Source of the DNA: Lachnospiraceae bacterium
GTDB lineage: Bacteria > Bacillota_A > Clostridia > Lachnospirales > Lachnospiraceae
Direction of reading: 5' to 3'
DNA length: 28,058 nt
Assembly: GCA_028694115.1 (NCBI GenBank)
Contig: JAQUUB010000053.1
Location: 1 to 28,058, forward strand
In this document: positions 9,851 to 15,237 of the stretch, one piece after another
Position numbering within the stretch: position 1 is the first letter of the stretch
Layout: every line of letters starts with the position of its first letter
Program-made: the position numbers and the translations under genes
The notes under the pieces: generated by a model
Told to the model about the DNA's origin: nothing
The model's database searches: none
Seen by the model: the letters and a program-made list of their open reading frames with translations, nothing else

Positions 9851-10552
9851 ATGAAATATTCAATTCATGTAAATGAAGTAAAAACAAAGGAAGGCAATAT
9901 CAAAGGATTTGCCACAGTGGTATTTGGAGATTCTTTTAAGATTACCAATATTGCAATATTAGAAAATTGTGAAAGACATCAGCTATTTGTATCTATGCCT
10001 AGATATCGTTCCAGTGAAAGAGATGAGAATGGCGGTGTTATTTTTAAGGATGTCTGCAATCCCATCACAAAAGAATTTCGTGAGGAGCTGTACGATAACA
10101 TCCTTGAAGCTTATGAGAATGTAATAAATCAGGGAAAAGAGCAAGGACAGGTAGAAAAAGAACAGTCTGAAATGCCAGAGTTTTCAGTAAAGGTTACACC
10201 GTTTGAAAGAGATGGTAGCAATGTATGTGGGCTTGCACGTATTTATTTCGATAATCAATTTATCGTAAATAATGTAAGTATCCTTCAGGGAAAAGATAAG
10301 CTGTTTGTTGCAATGCCGGCTTATAAGACAAAGCAGATAGACGAACAGGGCAAAGCGATTTATCAGGATGTGTGTTATCCAGTAACAAAGGAGTTTCGTG
10401 AAAAACTTTATGGAGAGGTAATGAAAACATATGAGGAAGAAAAGGAAAAGAAGCAGGAGGAGCAAAAAGAAACAAAAAATGATTTGCAGAAAGAGAAAGA
10501 AAAGTCAGGACAGCTTCAGAGTTTGCCTGATAGAGAGACACCATTTCGATAA
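9851..10552 (+). CDS. Protein with two tandem SpoVG domains
   Basis: Residues 1-~92 and ~110-195 are two copies of the SpoVG fold. Each has a strand-rich start (VNEVKTKEGNIKGFATVVF and VTPFERDGSNVCGLARIYF), a core of the type F-I-NI-IL, then LFVSMPRY or LFVAMPAY, DVC-P-TKEFRE-LY and a helix. SpoVG proteins are small DNA/RNA-binding regulators first known from sporulation in Bacillus; two-domain versions occur widely in clostridial ICEs, where their role is not established. A Lys/Glu tail (196-233) could be unstructured. The ATG at 9851 follows GTGAGGAG closely. It is the last gene of the rightward ICE operon before a large hairpin. Confidence 0.88.
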   Translation: MKYSIHVNEVKTKEGNIKGFATVVFGDSFKITNIAILENCERHQLFVSMPRYRSSERDENGGVIFKDVCNPITKEFREELYDNILEAYENVINQGKEQGQVEKEQSEMPEFSVKVTPFERDGSNVCGLARIYFDNQFIVNNVSILQGKDKLFVAMPAYKTKQIDEQGKAIYQDVCYPVTKEFREKLYGEVMKTYEEEKEKKQEEQKETKNDLQKEKEKSGQLQSLPDRETPFR

Positions 10553-10561
10553 ATAGTTGCC

Positions 10562-10605
10562 ATAGACGAAGGAGTCAGAGATTAATATTTGGCTCCTTTG
10601 TCTAT
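10562..10605. terminator. Hairpin between convergent genes, probable bidirectional terminator
   Basis: ATAGACGAAGGAGTCA (10562-10577) pairs with TGGCTCCTTTGTCTAT (10590-10605): 16 positions, 14 Watson-Crick and two G-U pairs, with a 12-base loop. It lies just after the rightward SpoVG gene and before the 3' end of the leftward XRE gene. The T run after the stem is poor, so rho-independent strength is uncertain. Confidence 0.6.
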
Positions 10606-10639
10606 TAAAAGCGTGTATAATGAGTGATAAAACTAATGC

Positions 10640-10882
10640 TTATGGTTGAGAATCTAAGCCTATAAAGAAATCATTAAATTCTGCATCAAAGATTATTTTC
10701 AAAGCGACCAATTCACTAACCCGGATATTCATACGGTTGGTTTCAAGCTTGGCATAGGTACTTTTGGAAATATTTAGTCCCATAAGATGCATATGTGCAA
10801 TGGTTTGGTCCTGAGTTAATTCAGCTTTTTGCCTAAGCAACTGAATGTTTTTTCCAATATCCATATCTGGTCTTAATTTCAT
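10640..10882 (-). CDS. XRE-family HTH transcriptional regulator (80 aa)
   Basis: The only clear leftward gene of the window. The protein is a single Cro/CI-type helix-turn-helix: IGKNIQLLRQKAELTQDQTI begins helices 1 and 2, followed by the recognition part LNISKSTYAKLETNRMNI and then VSELVALKIIF. It probably binds operators in the region just upstream and represses itself and the divergent gene, as in many ICE and prophage switches. I place the start at the ATG complementary to 10880-10882, preceded by AAAGGA at a good distance; an in-frame TTG at 10900 lies before that site. No dimerisation or inducer domain follows the HTH. Confidence 0.85.
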   Translation of the reverse strand: MKLRPDMDIGKNIQLLRQKAELTQDQTIAHMHLMGLNISKSTYAKLETNRMNIRVSELVALKIIFDAEFNDFFIGLDSQP

Positions 10883-10904
10883 ATTGATTAATCCTTTCAA
10901 GAAA

Positions 10905-10998
10905 ATTCGTAATAGCGAAATAATTTATATTGATTTTAGCTGTTATTTGTAGTAAAATGTTTCGTAATGAAGAAACATTTCTGTATAACGAAATGTTT
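10905..10998. promoter_or_regulatory. Repeat-rich divergent control region, candidate operators
   Basis: Between the leftward XRE gene and the rightward gene at 11094 lie about 210 bases with repeated motifs. TTCGTAAT occurs at 10906-10913 and 10961-10968, 55 bases apart, and its inverted variant ATAACGAA at 10985-10992. A perfect 9-bp inverted repeat AAATGTTTC (10955-10963) / GAAACATTT (10972-10980) overlaps the second copy, and AAATGTTT recurs at 10991-10998. These look like binding sites for the neighbouring XRE repressor. No near-consensus promoter could be placed with confidence. Confidence 0.5.
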
Positions 10999-11093
10999 AA
11001 CAGTCACAAAAGACAGTGATATGTGATTTTAACTTACTAAATAATATGTTAAAGTGCATAAAACACTATTGATAATTTATTGGATGAGGGAAA

Positions 11094-11312
11094 ATGATAT
11101 CAAATAAAAAAATTGACAAGATTTTAAAGCAGGTTGCAATAAACAACGGTGTATCAGTTGAAGAAGTGAGGAAAGAAATTGAGAATGCTATTAATATGGG
11201 GAAGAGTAATGCAGATCCTCTAATTCAAAGGCAGTGGGAGATGATGGGGTTAAAAGACAAGATAGCGACTCCAGAGCTGGTGATAAGAAAACTGAATAAG
11301 AAACTTAAGTAG
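11094..11312 (+). CDS. Small protein resembling the Spo0A-C-terminal-like ICE proteins (72 aa)
   Basis: A short helical protein: KQVAINNGVSVEEVRKEIEN, then NADPLIQRQWEMMG and ATPELVIRKLNK. The pattern of a helix with NGVSVEEVR-EI--AI, a P--Q--W motif and a TPE-VI-- ending is shared by small element-borne proteins usually labelled as Spo0A C-terminal-like; it is not a response regulator, since there is no receiver domain. A helix-turn-helix role is possible. The ATG at 11094 follows GATGAGG. It is the first rightward gene after the repeat-rich region and so the likely target of the divergent XRE repressor. Confidence 0.65.
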   Translation: MISNKKIDKILKQVAINNGVSVEEVRKEIENAINMGKSNADPLIQRQWEMMGLKDKIATPELVIRKLNKKLK

Positions 11313-11334
11313 ACTTATAGAGGTGAATACATAT

Positions 11335-11919
11335 ATGAATAATGATTATTGGGAACTGGCAGAGAGGACACTGAAGCTCTTGGATATAGAAGATATCTCA
11401 GAACTAAAGGGTGTGACTTTATCAAAATTCATACAAGAATATCCTAATATAACCATACAAGAAGTCTTTGTTTTAGAGATGAATAAACGAGGATATTTAT
11501 GCCTAGAGAAGAATGATAAATTCTTAAGGGAGATTCAGATGTCTACCAGGCTGTGCAATATATTGGCTAGAAATGGAGTTTTTATTGTTTCACAAATAGG
11601 GAACTATCCGAAAGAGGTTTATCTAGCAATGCGTAATATGGGAGAAGAAACGTATAACGAATTGCAATATATTAGTGAGCAATATCAAATAGAAATTCCA
11701 ACTCTCGATTATCTGAAAGAAGAGTTATTACCTGTTCCTTTTTCAGCTAGACAGTTACTTACCTTGTATGAGCATGGCATACATTCTGTAAAAGATATTG
11801 AGAATTTCACTTTGGAGGAATTGCGGAGGGAATATTGCTATGATAGAAGATTGTATAATTCTTTGCGTAAAGTAATAGAAGTGAAAGGGTTACAGGTCAA
11901 GTCATATTATAATCAGTGA
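11335..11919 (+). CDS. Protein with alpha-CTD-like helix-hairpin-helix repeats (194 aa)
   Basis: Two segments resemble the C-terminal domain of the RNA polymerase alpha subunit, which reads LS-R--N-L---GI--V-DL------L---RN-G---L-E: MSTRLCNILARNGVFIVSQI with a following RNMGEETYNELQ, and PFSARQLLTLYEHGIHSVKD with a following LEELR. Such proteins could contact DNA or the transcription machinery; their function is not known. I chose the ATG at 11335 because GAGGTGA (11320-11326) lies eight bases before it; an in-frame GTG at 11323 is part of that site. The product is soluble. It is followed by a strong terminator, so it ends the short unit that begins at 11094. Confidence 0.65.
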   Translation: MNNDYWELAERTLKLLDIEDISELKGVTLSKFIQEYPNITIQEVFVLEMNKRGYLCLEKNDKFLREIQMSTRLCNILARNGVFIVSQIGNYPKEVYLAMRNMGEETYNELQYISEQYQIEIPTLDYLKEELLPVPFSARQLLTLYEHGIHSVKDIENFTLEELRREYCYDRRLYNSLRKVIEVKGLQVKSYYNQ

Positions 11920-11927
11920 AAAAGCGT

Positions 11928-11981
11928 AAAACTTCTCTATCAATTGTACTATTATATGGTACAATGAGAGAGAAGTTTTTT
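11928..11981 (+). terminator. Strong intrinsic terminator
   Basis: AAAACTTCTCT (11928-11938) pairs perfectly with AGAGAAGTTTT (11969-11979), with an inner ATTGTAC / GTACAAT stem (11943-11949, 11959-11965), and a run of six T at 11976-11981. This ends the transcript of the alpha-CTD-like gene. The T run stops only four bases before the GGGAG site of the next gene. Confidence 0.85.
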
Positions 11982-11997
11982 ATTGGGAGAAGAGGCA

Positions 11998-12348
11998 ATG
12001 ACCACAAGAGAAGAAGCAATTTTATATTGCAAATCATTTGATGAAATATTAGAGGATTATCCATTTCACGATAATAACTGGGCATTGATGCGTCATGTAG
12101 CAAATAAAAAGACATTTGCTTGTATTTACGAACACAGAGGAAATATATGGATAAATGTTAAATGCGATCCAGAGTGGAGGGATTTCTGGAGAAGGGCATT
12201 TACATCCATTGTTCCGGCTTATCATATGAACAAAGAACATTGGAATTCGATTATTTTGGACGGAACAATTCCGAATAAGGATATAAAACGAATGATATCA
12301 GAAAGCTATGAACTGACAAAGCCAAAGTTTATGAAAAGAAACAGATAG
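11998..12348 (+). CDS. MmcQ/YjbR family DNA-binding protein (116 aa)
   Basis: The sequence shows the MmcQ/YjbR (DUF419, CyaY-like fold) signature: a motif YPFHDNNWALMRH, then FACIYEHRGNIWINVKCDPE, then IVPAYHMNKEHWNSIILDG and a final helix IKRMISESYELT. Length matches the usual 110-120 residues. Members are double-wing DNA-binding proteins of unknown physiological role. The start ATG at 11998 has GGGAG eight bases upstream; an in-frame TTG at 11983 precedes that site. It opens a group of genes (with ywbE and a membrane protein) that look chromosomal rather than ICE-specific. Confidence 0.9.
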   Translation: MTTREEAILYCKSFDEILEDYPFHDNNWALMRHVANKKTFACIYEHRGNIWINVKCDPEWRDFWRRAFTSIVPAYHMNKEHWNSIILDGTIPNKDIKRMISESYELTKPKFMKRNR

Positions 12349-12373
12349 ATAAAGAGAACAGATTGGAGAAAAG

Positions 12374-12583
12374 ATGGAAGGGACAGTAAGAAACCATATT
12401 AAAATAGGTACAAGAGTTGAGGTAGTCCAAAAGCAGGATCAGAGAACAGGTAAATTAACAGAAGGTATTGTGATGAGAATTCTGACTAATTCCGCAAACC
12501 ATCCCAGAGGAATTAAGGTGATGCTAGAAGGCGGAATTGTTGGAAGAGTGAAAAATATCTGTGTTTCCGGCAGTGAAAAGTAG
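12374..12583 (+). CDS. ywbE: YwbE family protein
   Basis: A 69-residue protein with the YwbE signature: IKIGTRVEVVQKQDQRTGKL, then VMRILTNSANHPRGIKVMLE and GIVGRVKNI. It is a small beta-barrel fold, conserved in Firmicutes and of unknown function, resembling KOW/RNA-binding small domains. The ATG at 12374 follows GGAGAA. Its stop TAG (12581-12583) touches the ATG of the next gene at 12584, so the pair may be coupled in translation. The gene is usually chromosomal, which suggests captured cargo or element-chromosome boundary sequence here. Confidence 0.88.
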   Translation: MEGTVRNHIKIGTRVEVVQKQDQRTGKLTEGIVMRILTNSANHPRGIKVMLEGGIVGRVKNICVSGSEK

Positions 12584-13009
12584 ATGGCAAAAGAAAGGCT
12601 GGAACTAATGGTGGAAGCAGGAGAAAAGAAAATGCTAAAAGAAAACCTATCAAGAGAAATCATAAAAATAGTAATGAAGTTAGCAATTACAATAGGATTG
12701 ACCTTTCTAGCGGTTAAATACGACTTTTTCATTCGCAGTGCAGAAAACATGGAATATGTTGTAGGATTGCTTTTAACATTCTGTATCATATATTTTTTAT
12801 GCAGTATTATGCAATTTGCATTTCAGACCTGTCGCAATATTCTGGCAGCTCTAATTACGGGTGTAATTACGGTCGCAATATTTATGGTTATACTAAGTTT
12901 ATTGCCGGAAGCGATTCAGGGATATGTATTTATTGCAGCTGTGATTCTAGCAATATTATCAGATCTGGTTCGCTTGATAGGGCATACAAGGTTATATGTG
13001 AAAAGGTGA
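12584..13009 (+). CDS. Four-helix membrane protein of unknown function
   Basis: Up to 141 residues. After a charged start there are four hydrophobic stretches of ~20 residues: about 26-46, 58-80, 85-107 and 110-132, each ended by Lys, Arg or Asp. I recognise no family. The ATG at 12584 follows the ywbE stop directly but has no good site of its own; the in-frame ATG at 12632 has AGGAGAA (12619-12625) eight bases upstream and gives a 125-residue product that starts just before the first helix, which may be the real start. The frame ends in TGA at 13009, where the WYL fragment begins. Confidence 0.7.
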   Translation: MAKERLELMVEAGEKKMLKENLSREIIKIVMKLAITIGLTFLAVKYDFFIRSAENMEYVVGLLLTFCIIYFLCSIMQFAFQTCRNILAALITGVITVAIFMVILSLLPEAIQGYVFIAAVILAILSDLVRLIGHTRLYVKR

Positions 13010-13178
13010 GGGTAATGAAGAGCATTTTGTAGTAAATGTAACTGTGGCAGTGAGCAAACAGTTCTTAAGTTGGATAATTTCATTGGGAGACGGAGTTGTA
13101 ATCACTGCCCCAGAAGATGTTGTGGAACTGATGAAGGATGAAATTAAAGCTTTGAACAGAAGATATAACATAAAATAG
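13002..13178 (+). pseudogene. C-terminal remnant of a WYL-type transcriptional regulator
   Basis: An open stretch with no proper start reads HFVVNVTVAVSKQFLSWIIS, LGDGVVITAPEDVVELMKDE and IKALNRRY and stops at TAG 13176-13178. This matches the end of YafY-type WYL regulators (WCX domain: F-V-V-VS-QFLGWLFGLG-GV-I-GPE-VV--MK-EI--L---Y). The winged helix and WYL domains are missing: upstream is the membrane gene in another frame, and a TGA lies at 12999-13001 in this frame. It is a 5'-truncated gene fragment left by recombination. No function is expected. Confidence 0.75.
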
Positions 13179-13248
13179 CTGACAAATAAATGTATGTTCG
13201 GAAAATGGAGCATTTTAAGTCCGTACAATGGGACAGCCTAACCTTTAC

Positions 13249-13300
13249 AATAGGAATTAAGATTAGAAAGTTGCAAAATTTTCTATTCTTGATTCCTATT
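13249..13300. repeat. Long imperfect palindrome, 23-bp stem
   Basis: The arms 13249-13271 and 13278-13300 pair over 23 positions with 20 Watson-Crick pairs, two G-U pairs and one mismatch, around the six-base loop TGCAAA. The stem begins AATAGGAAT. It lies between two decayed genes. It could be a structured RNA, a MITE-like relic or the footprint of a transposition. It is not a typical terminator: the T run is absent and it has no gene directly upstream. Confidence 0.7.
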
Positions 13301-13327
13301 TTGTTGGGAAAAACGAGGAAGAGTATT

Positions 13328-13528
13328 ATGACATTTGGAATGGGAAAACCAAGTATTAAAAGGAGCATAAAGGCAAGAACAACCGGGAAAGTTAAAAGAG
13401 CTGTAAAAAAGGCGGTCATACCTGGATACGGTAAAAAGGGAATGGGATGAATTAAGAATCCGAAGAGGGCAGCATATAATAAGGTGTACCATAAAACCAC
13501 GTTTAGTTTGTGGGATTTGTTTAAATAA
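13328..13528 (+). pseudogene. Short basic protein interrupted by an in-frame TGA
   Basis: From the ATG at 13328 (GAGG at 13315-13318) the frame encodes 40 residues rich in Lys/Arg and Gly (FGMGKPSIKRSIKARTTGKV to VIPGYGKKGMG) and then hits TGA at 13448-13450. The same frame continues for 25 codons with matching style (IKNPKRAAYNKVYHKTTFSL, then WDLFK) to TAA 13526-13528. Joined, it looks like one 66-residue basic protein with a Trp codon (TGG) changed to TGA. I have a sense of similar short basic proteins in Firmicutes but cannot name the family. A true 40-residue product cannot be ruled out. Confidence 0.6.
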
Positions 13529-13673
13529 TCTGGAGGAAATAGTACAAAAAGTTAGTAGAGCATATTTACATCCTAAGAATAAAAAATAAAATACCTATTT
13601 ACGACTTACGTACGAACTATCTTAGCTTACATAGATTTCTTATTAAAACGATGAAAACATTTTGAATTTGAAA

Positions 13674-13689
13674 AAAAACTTCGGTTTTT
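13674..13689 (+). terminator. Short hairpin with UUCG tetraloop, weak terminator candidate
   Basis: AAAAAC (13674-13679) and GTTTTT (13684-13689) enclose TTCG, giving the very stable C(UUCG)G loop followed by a U-rich arm. A competing stem CTTCG (13679-13683) / CGAAG (13690-13694) overlaps it. It lies 24 bases before the -35 box of the BREX promoter and may insulate the operon from upstream transcription. The stem is AT-only apart from one pair, so its strength is doubtful. Confidence 0.4.
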
Positions 13690-13712
13690 CGAAGTGAAAA
13701 TTTATAATTAGA

Positions 13713-13741
13713 TTGAAAAAAATAGCCTCAAGTAGTATAAT
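13713..13741 (+). promoter_or_regulatory. Sigma-A-type promoter of the BREX operon
   Basis: TTGAAA (13713-13718), exactly 17 bases, then a perfect TATAAT (13736-13741). Transcription should start near 13748, leaving a leader of about 80 bases before the regulator gene. Just downstream lies GTAC-T-GTAC (13755-13763), a small palindrome where a repressor could bind. No other comparable promoter is seen before the next genes, so brxA to pglZ and the genes after it probably depend on this one. Confidence 0.85.
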
Positions 13742-13828
13742 AGTCACAATTAGGTGTACTGTACCCTGAGTGGGGAAAACACATAAAAGTCGCGATTGAA
13801 GAAAAGTGAAAACGAAGAGGTAAAAAGC
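13742..13828 (+). other. Leader of the BREX operon
   Basis: No gene is seen here. The leader contains the palindrome GTACTGTAC near the expected transcription start and an A/G-rich stretch ending in AGAGG (13816-13820), the ribosome binding site of the regulator. An in-frame TTG at 13796 is a possible but less likely alternative start. The 145 bases before the promoter (13529-13673) hold no recognisable gene, only AT-rich sequence with the small palindrome-like TTACGTACG. Confidence 0.6.
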
Positions 13829-14044
13829 ATGGCTGTATCGTATAACGGATTATGGAAATTGTTAATTGACAAAAACATGAAAAAGGTGGATTTGATTAAT
13901 AAGCTGGGAATAAGTAGCAGTACTATAGCCAAAATGACAAGAGGTGAAACGGTATCTATGAGTATTATGGAAAAGGTGTGCAAAGAACTTGACTGTGATT
14001 TTGGTGACATCATCCATTATGAAAAAAAGGATGGTGAACAGTAA
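13829..14044 (+). CDS. Cro/CI-type HTH regulator at the head of the BREX operon (71 aa)
   Basis: A minimal Cro/CI-type HTH (YozG-like): GLWKLLIDKNMKKVDLINKL for the first helices, GISSSTIAKMTRGETVSM for turn, recognition helix and loop, and IMEKVCKELDCDFGDIIHY at the end. Start ATG 13829 has AGAGG eight bases upstream. Its stop TAA (14042-14044) shares one base with the brxA ATG (14044), so regulator and brxA are translationally coupled. By family logic it likely autorepresses the promoter at 13713. Most described BREX regulators (BrxR) are WYL proteins of ~290 residues; this one is a different and far smaller type, seen with type 1 BREX in Firmicutes only as a generic HTH gene. Confidence 0.85.
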   Translation: MAVSYNGLWKLLIDKNMKKVDLINKLGISSSTIAKMTRGETVSMSIMEKVCKELDCDFGDIIHYEKKDGEQ

Positions 14045-14652
14045 TGGAATATAGTGCAGGAATGGTATCACAGCTTTTCGCATTTGTGGAAGCGAAAAAA
14101 ACTGCTGAACTGATGACTATGGGATTGTCCAGAGAGCAGATTCGAGAGAAGGTTATGTCCGAGAATCTGTATCAATTAAAGAACGAGACCAGACTCCGTA
14201 AAACATTTAATTATGTTTATAAGAGACTGGATTCACTCCCGGAAGGTGCAGTAGATTTACTTGTGAAGGTAGATAATGAAAATGCGAAGCTGCTGACACT
14301 TATTAGCATTATGAATACTGATAAACTCTTTTTTGAATTTGTCTATGAAGTTTACCGTGGCAAAATTATTCTCGGAGAAAAGAGTATAGAGACGAGAGAT
14401 ATCAATGTATTCTTTGATGAAAAAGCAAGACAGAGTGAGGAAGTATCCAGTTGGTCTGAAACTGCTATAAAAAAACTAAAACAATGCTACATTAAAAATC
14501 TTGTCGATGCTGGTCTTTTGGATTCGACAAAGAATAGAGAAATCAAACATGCACTTGTGAATTATAGAATTGAGGAACTACTGAGCCAGCATGGAATGAA
14601 AGTTCATATCAGTGCAGTAAAAGGAGTCGAACATGGCGGTATTACCACTTGA
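14044..14652 (+). CDS. brxA: BREX protein BrxA (DUF1819)
   Basis: A 202-residue helical protein in the first position of the BREX core, matching BrxA in length and features: YSAGMVSQLFAFVEAKKTAE at the start, SLPEGAVDLLVKVDNENAKL, then FFEFVYEVYRGKI and a W-ETAIKKLKQCYIKNLVDAGL segment, typical of DUF1819 (winged-helix, NusB-like). BrxA binds DNA and is part of the type 1 module; its precise job in phage exclusion is unsettled. It starts inside the stop codon of the regulator and overlaps brxB by 20 bases. The identity rests on order plus motifs. Confidence 0.93.
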   Translation: MEYSAGMVSQLFAFVEAKKTAELMTMGLSREQIREKVMSENLYQLKNETRLRKTFNYVYKRLDSLPEGAVDLLVKVDNENAKLLTLISIMNTDKLFFEFVYEVYRGKIILGEKSIETRDINVFFDEKARQSEEVSSWSETAIKKLKQCYIKNLVDAGLLDSTKNREIKHALVNYRIEELLSQHGMKVHISAVKGVEHGGITT

Positions 14653-15220
14653 TGAAAGATTGAACCGGATAGAGAAGAAAATATCGGATATATCATTCAG
14701 AGAAAATAAAGGTCTTGGTAATGAGGTTGGATATTATATTTTTGATTACAACCCAAGAGAAGAATTAACAGTCAGAAATCATTTAGAGTATTTGAAGGAC
14801 AGAATCAATAATGGAAACAAAGATTTCAAGATTATCGAGTTTGATCTGTTTCATTTGATGGTTAAAGTTCTGGAAGAAGAGGGGTATCTCGAAGCCTTCT
14901 TTGATTTGGAGAAAGAAAATGGTTTCTTTGAAATGGCAGATAATTTGGTAGAGACACTGGGATTGGATGAAACAAATGAATTGAACTTAATAATCAGCAA
15001 AATAATGGCTCAAGATTTGACCGACAGTGTAATTTTTCTGACTGGAGTAGGAAAGTGCCATCCAATTATTGGCAGTCATAACATTTTGAATAACTTACAC
15101 CAGGTATTAGATAGTGTTCCAGTGGTATTGTTCTATCCGGGTGAGTATAGCGGACAGGATTTAAAATTGTTTGGAACAATGGATTCACATAATTATTACA
15201 GAGCATTCAGGCTTGTATAG
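14633..15220 (+). CDS. brxB: BREX protein BrxB (DUF1788)
   Basis: A 195-residue protein with the DUF1788 pattern: a start with LDERLNRIEKKISD, EVGYYIFDYNPREELTVRNH, then IEFDLFHLMVKVLEE, a strand VIFLTGVGKCHPIIGSHNIL with LHQVLDSVPVVLFYPGEYSG and a closing NYYRAFRL. The P-GEYSG-DL-LFG motif is the best marker of BrxB. Its biochemical role in BREX is not known. The ATG at 14633 lies inside brxA and has AAGGAG (14621-14626). The stop is followed by 17 bases before brxC. Confidence 0.94.
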   Translation: MAVLPLDERLNRIEKKISDISFRENKGLGNEVGYYIFDYNPREELTVRNHLEYLKDRINNGNKDFKIIEFDLFHLMVKVLEEEGYLEAFFDLEKENGFFEMADNLVETLGLDETNELNLIISKIMAQDLTDSVIFLTGVGKCHPIIGSHNILNNLHQVLDSVPVVLFYPGEYSGQDLKLFGTMDSHNYYRAFRLV

Positions 15221-15237
15221 AATCGGAGGAAAATTAG

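Larger units (their letters stand above)
3..10552 (+). mobile_element. Backbone segment of an integrative conjugative element
   Basis: The co-directional set of a transfer-type NlpC/P60 hydrolase, DpnD/PcfM protein, LtrC-like giant helicase with nested tnpV, and two-domain SpoVG protein is typical of Firmicute ICEs. No relaxase, coupling protein, integrase or attachment site is in the window, so the limits of the element are unknown and the BREX operon may be its cargo. Confidence 0.8.

Noticed and set aside
10184..10544. Two overlapping - strand frames opposite the SpoVG gene
   Set aside because: Phe/Leu/Ser-rich, typical of the complement of Lys/Glu-rich coding sequence; no family likeness.
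12799..13032. A 77-codon + frame overlapping the membrane protein
   Set aside because: Tyr/Cys/Ser-rich composition from an out-of-frame reading of hydrophobic codons; no ribosome binding site.
13190..13327. A 5' extension of the short basic protein to an ATG at 13190
   Set aside because: The extension is coded by the 23-bp palindrome and flanks, and the good GAGG site favours the ATG at 13328.
13144..13500. A 118-codon hydrophobic - strand frame over the relic region
   Set aside because: Its hydrophobic character comes from the complement of Lys-rich coding sequence and from the palindrome; no start signal.
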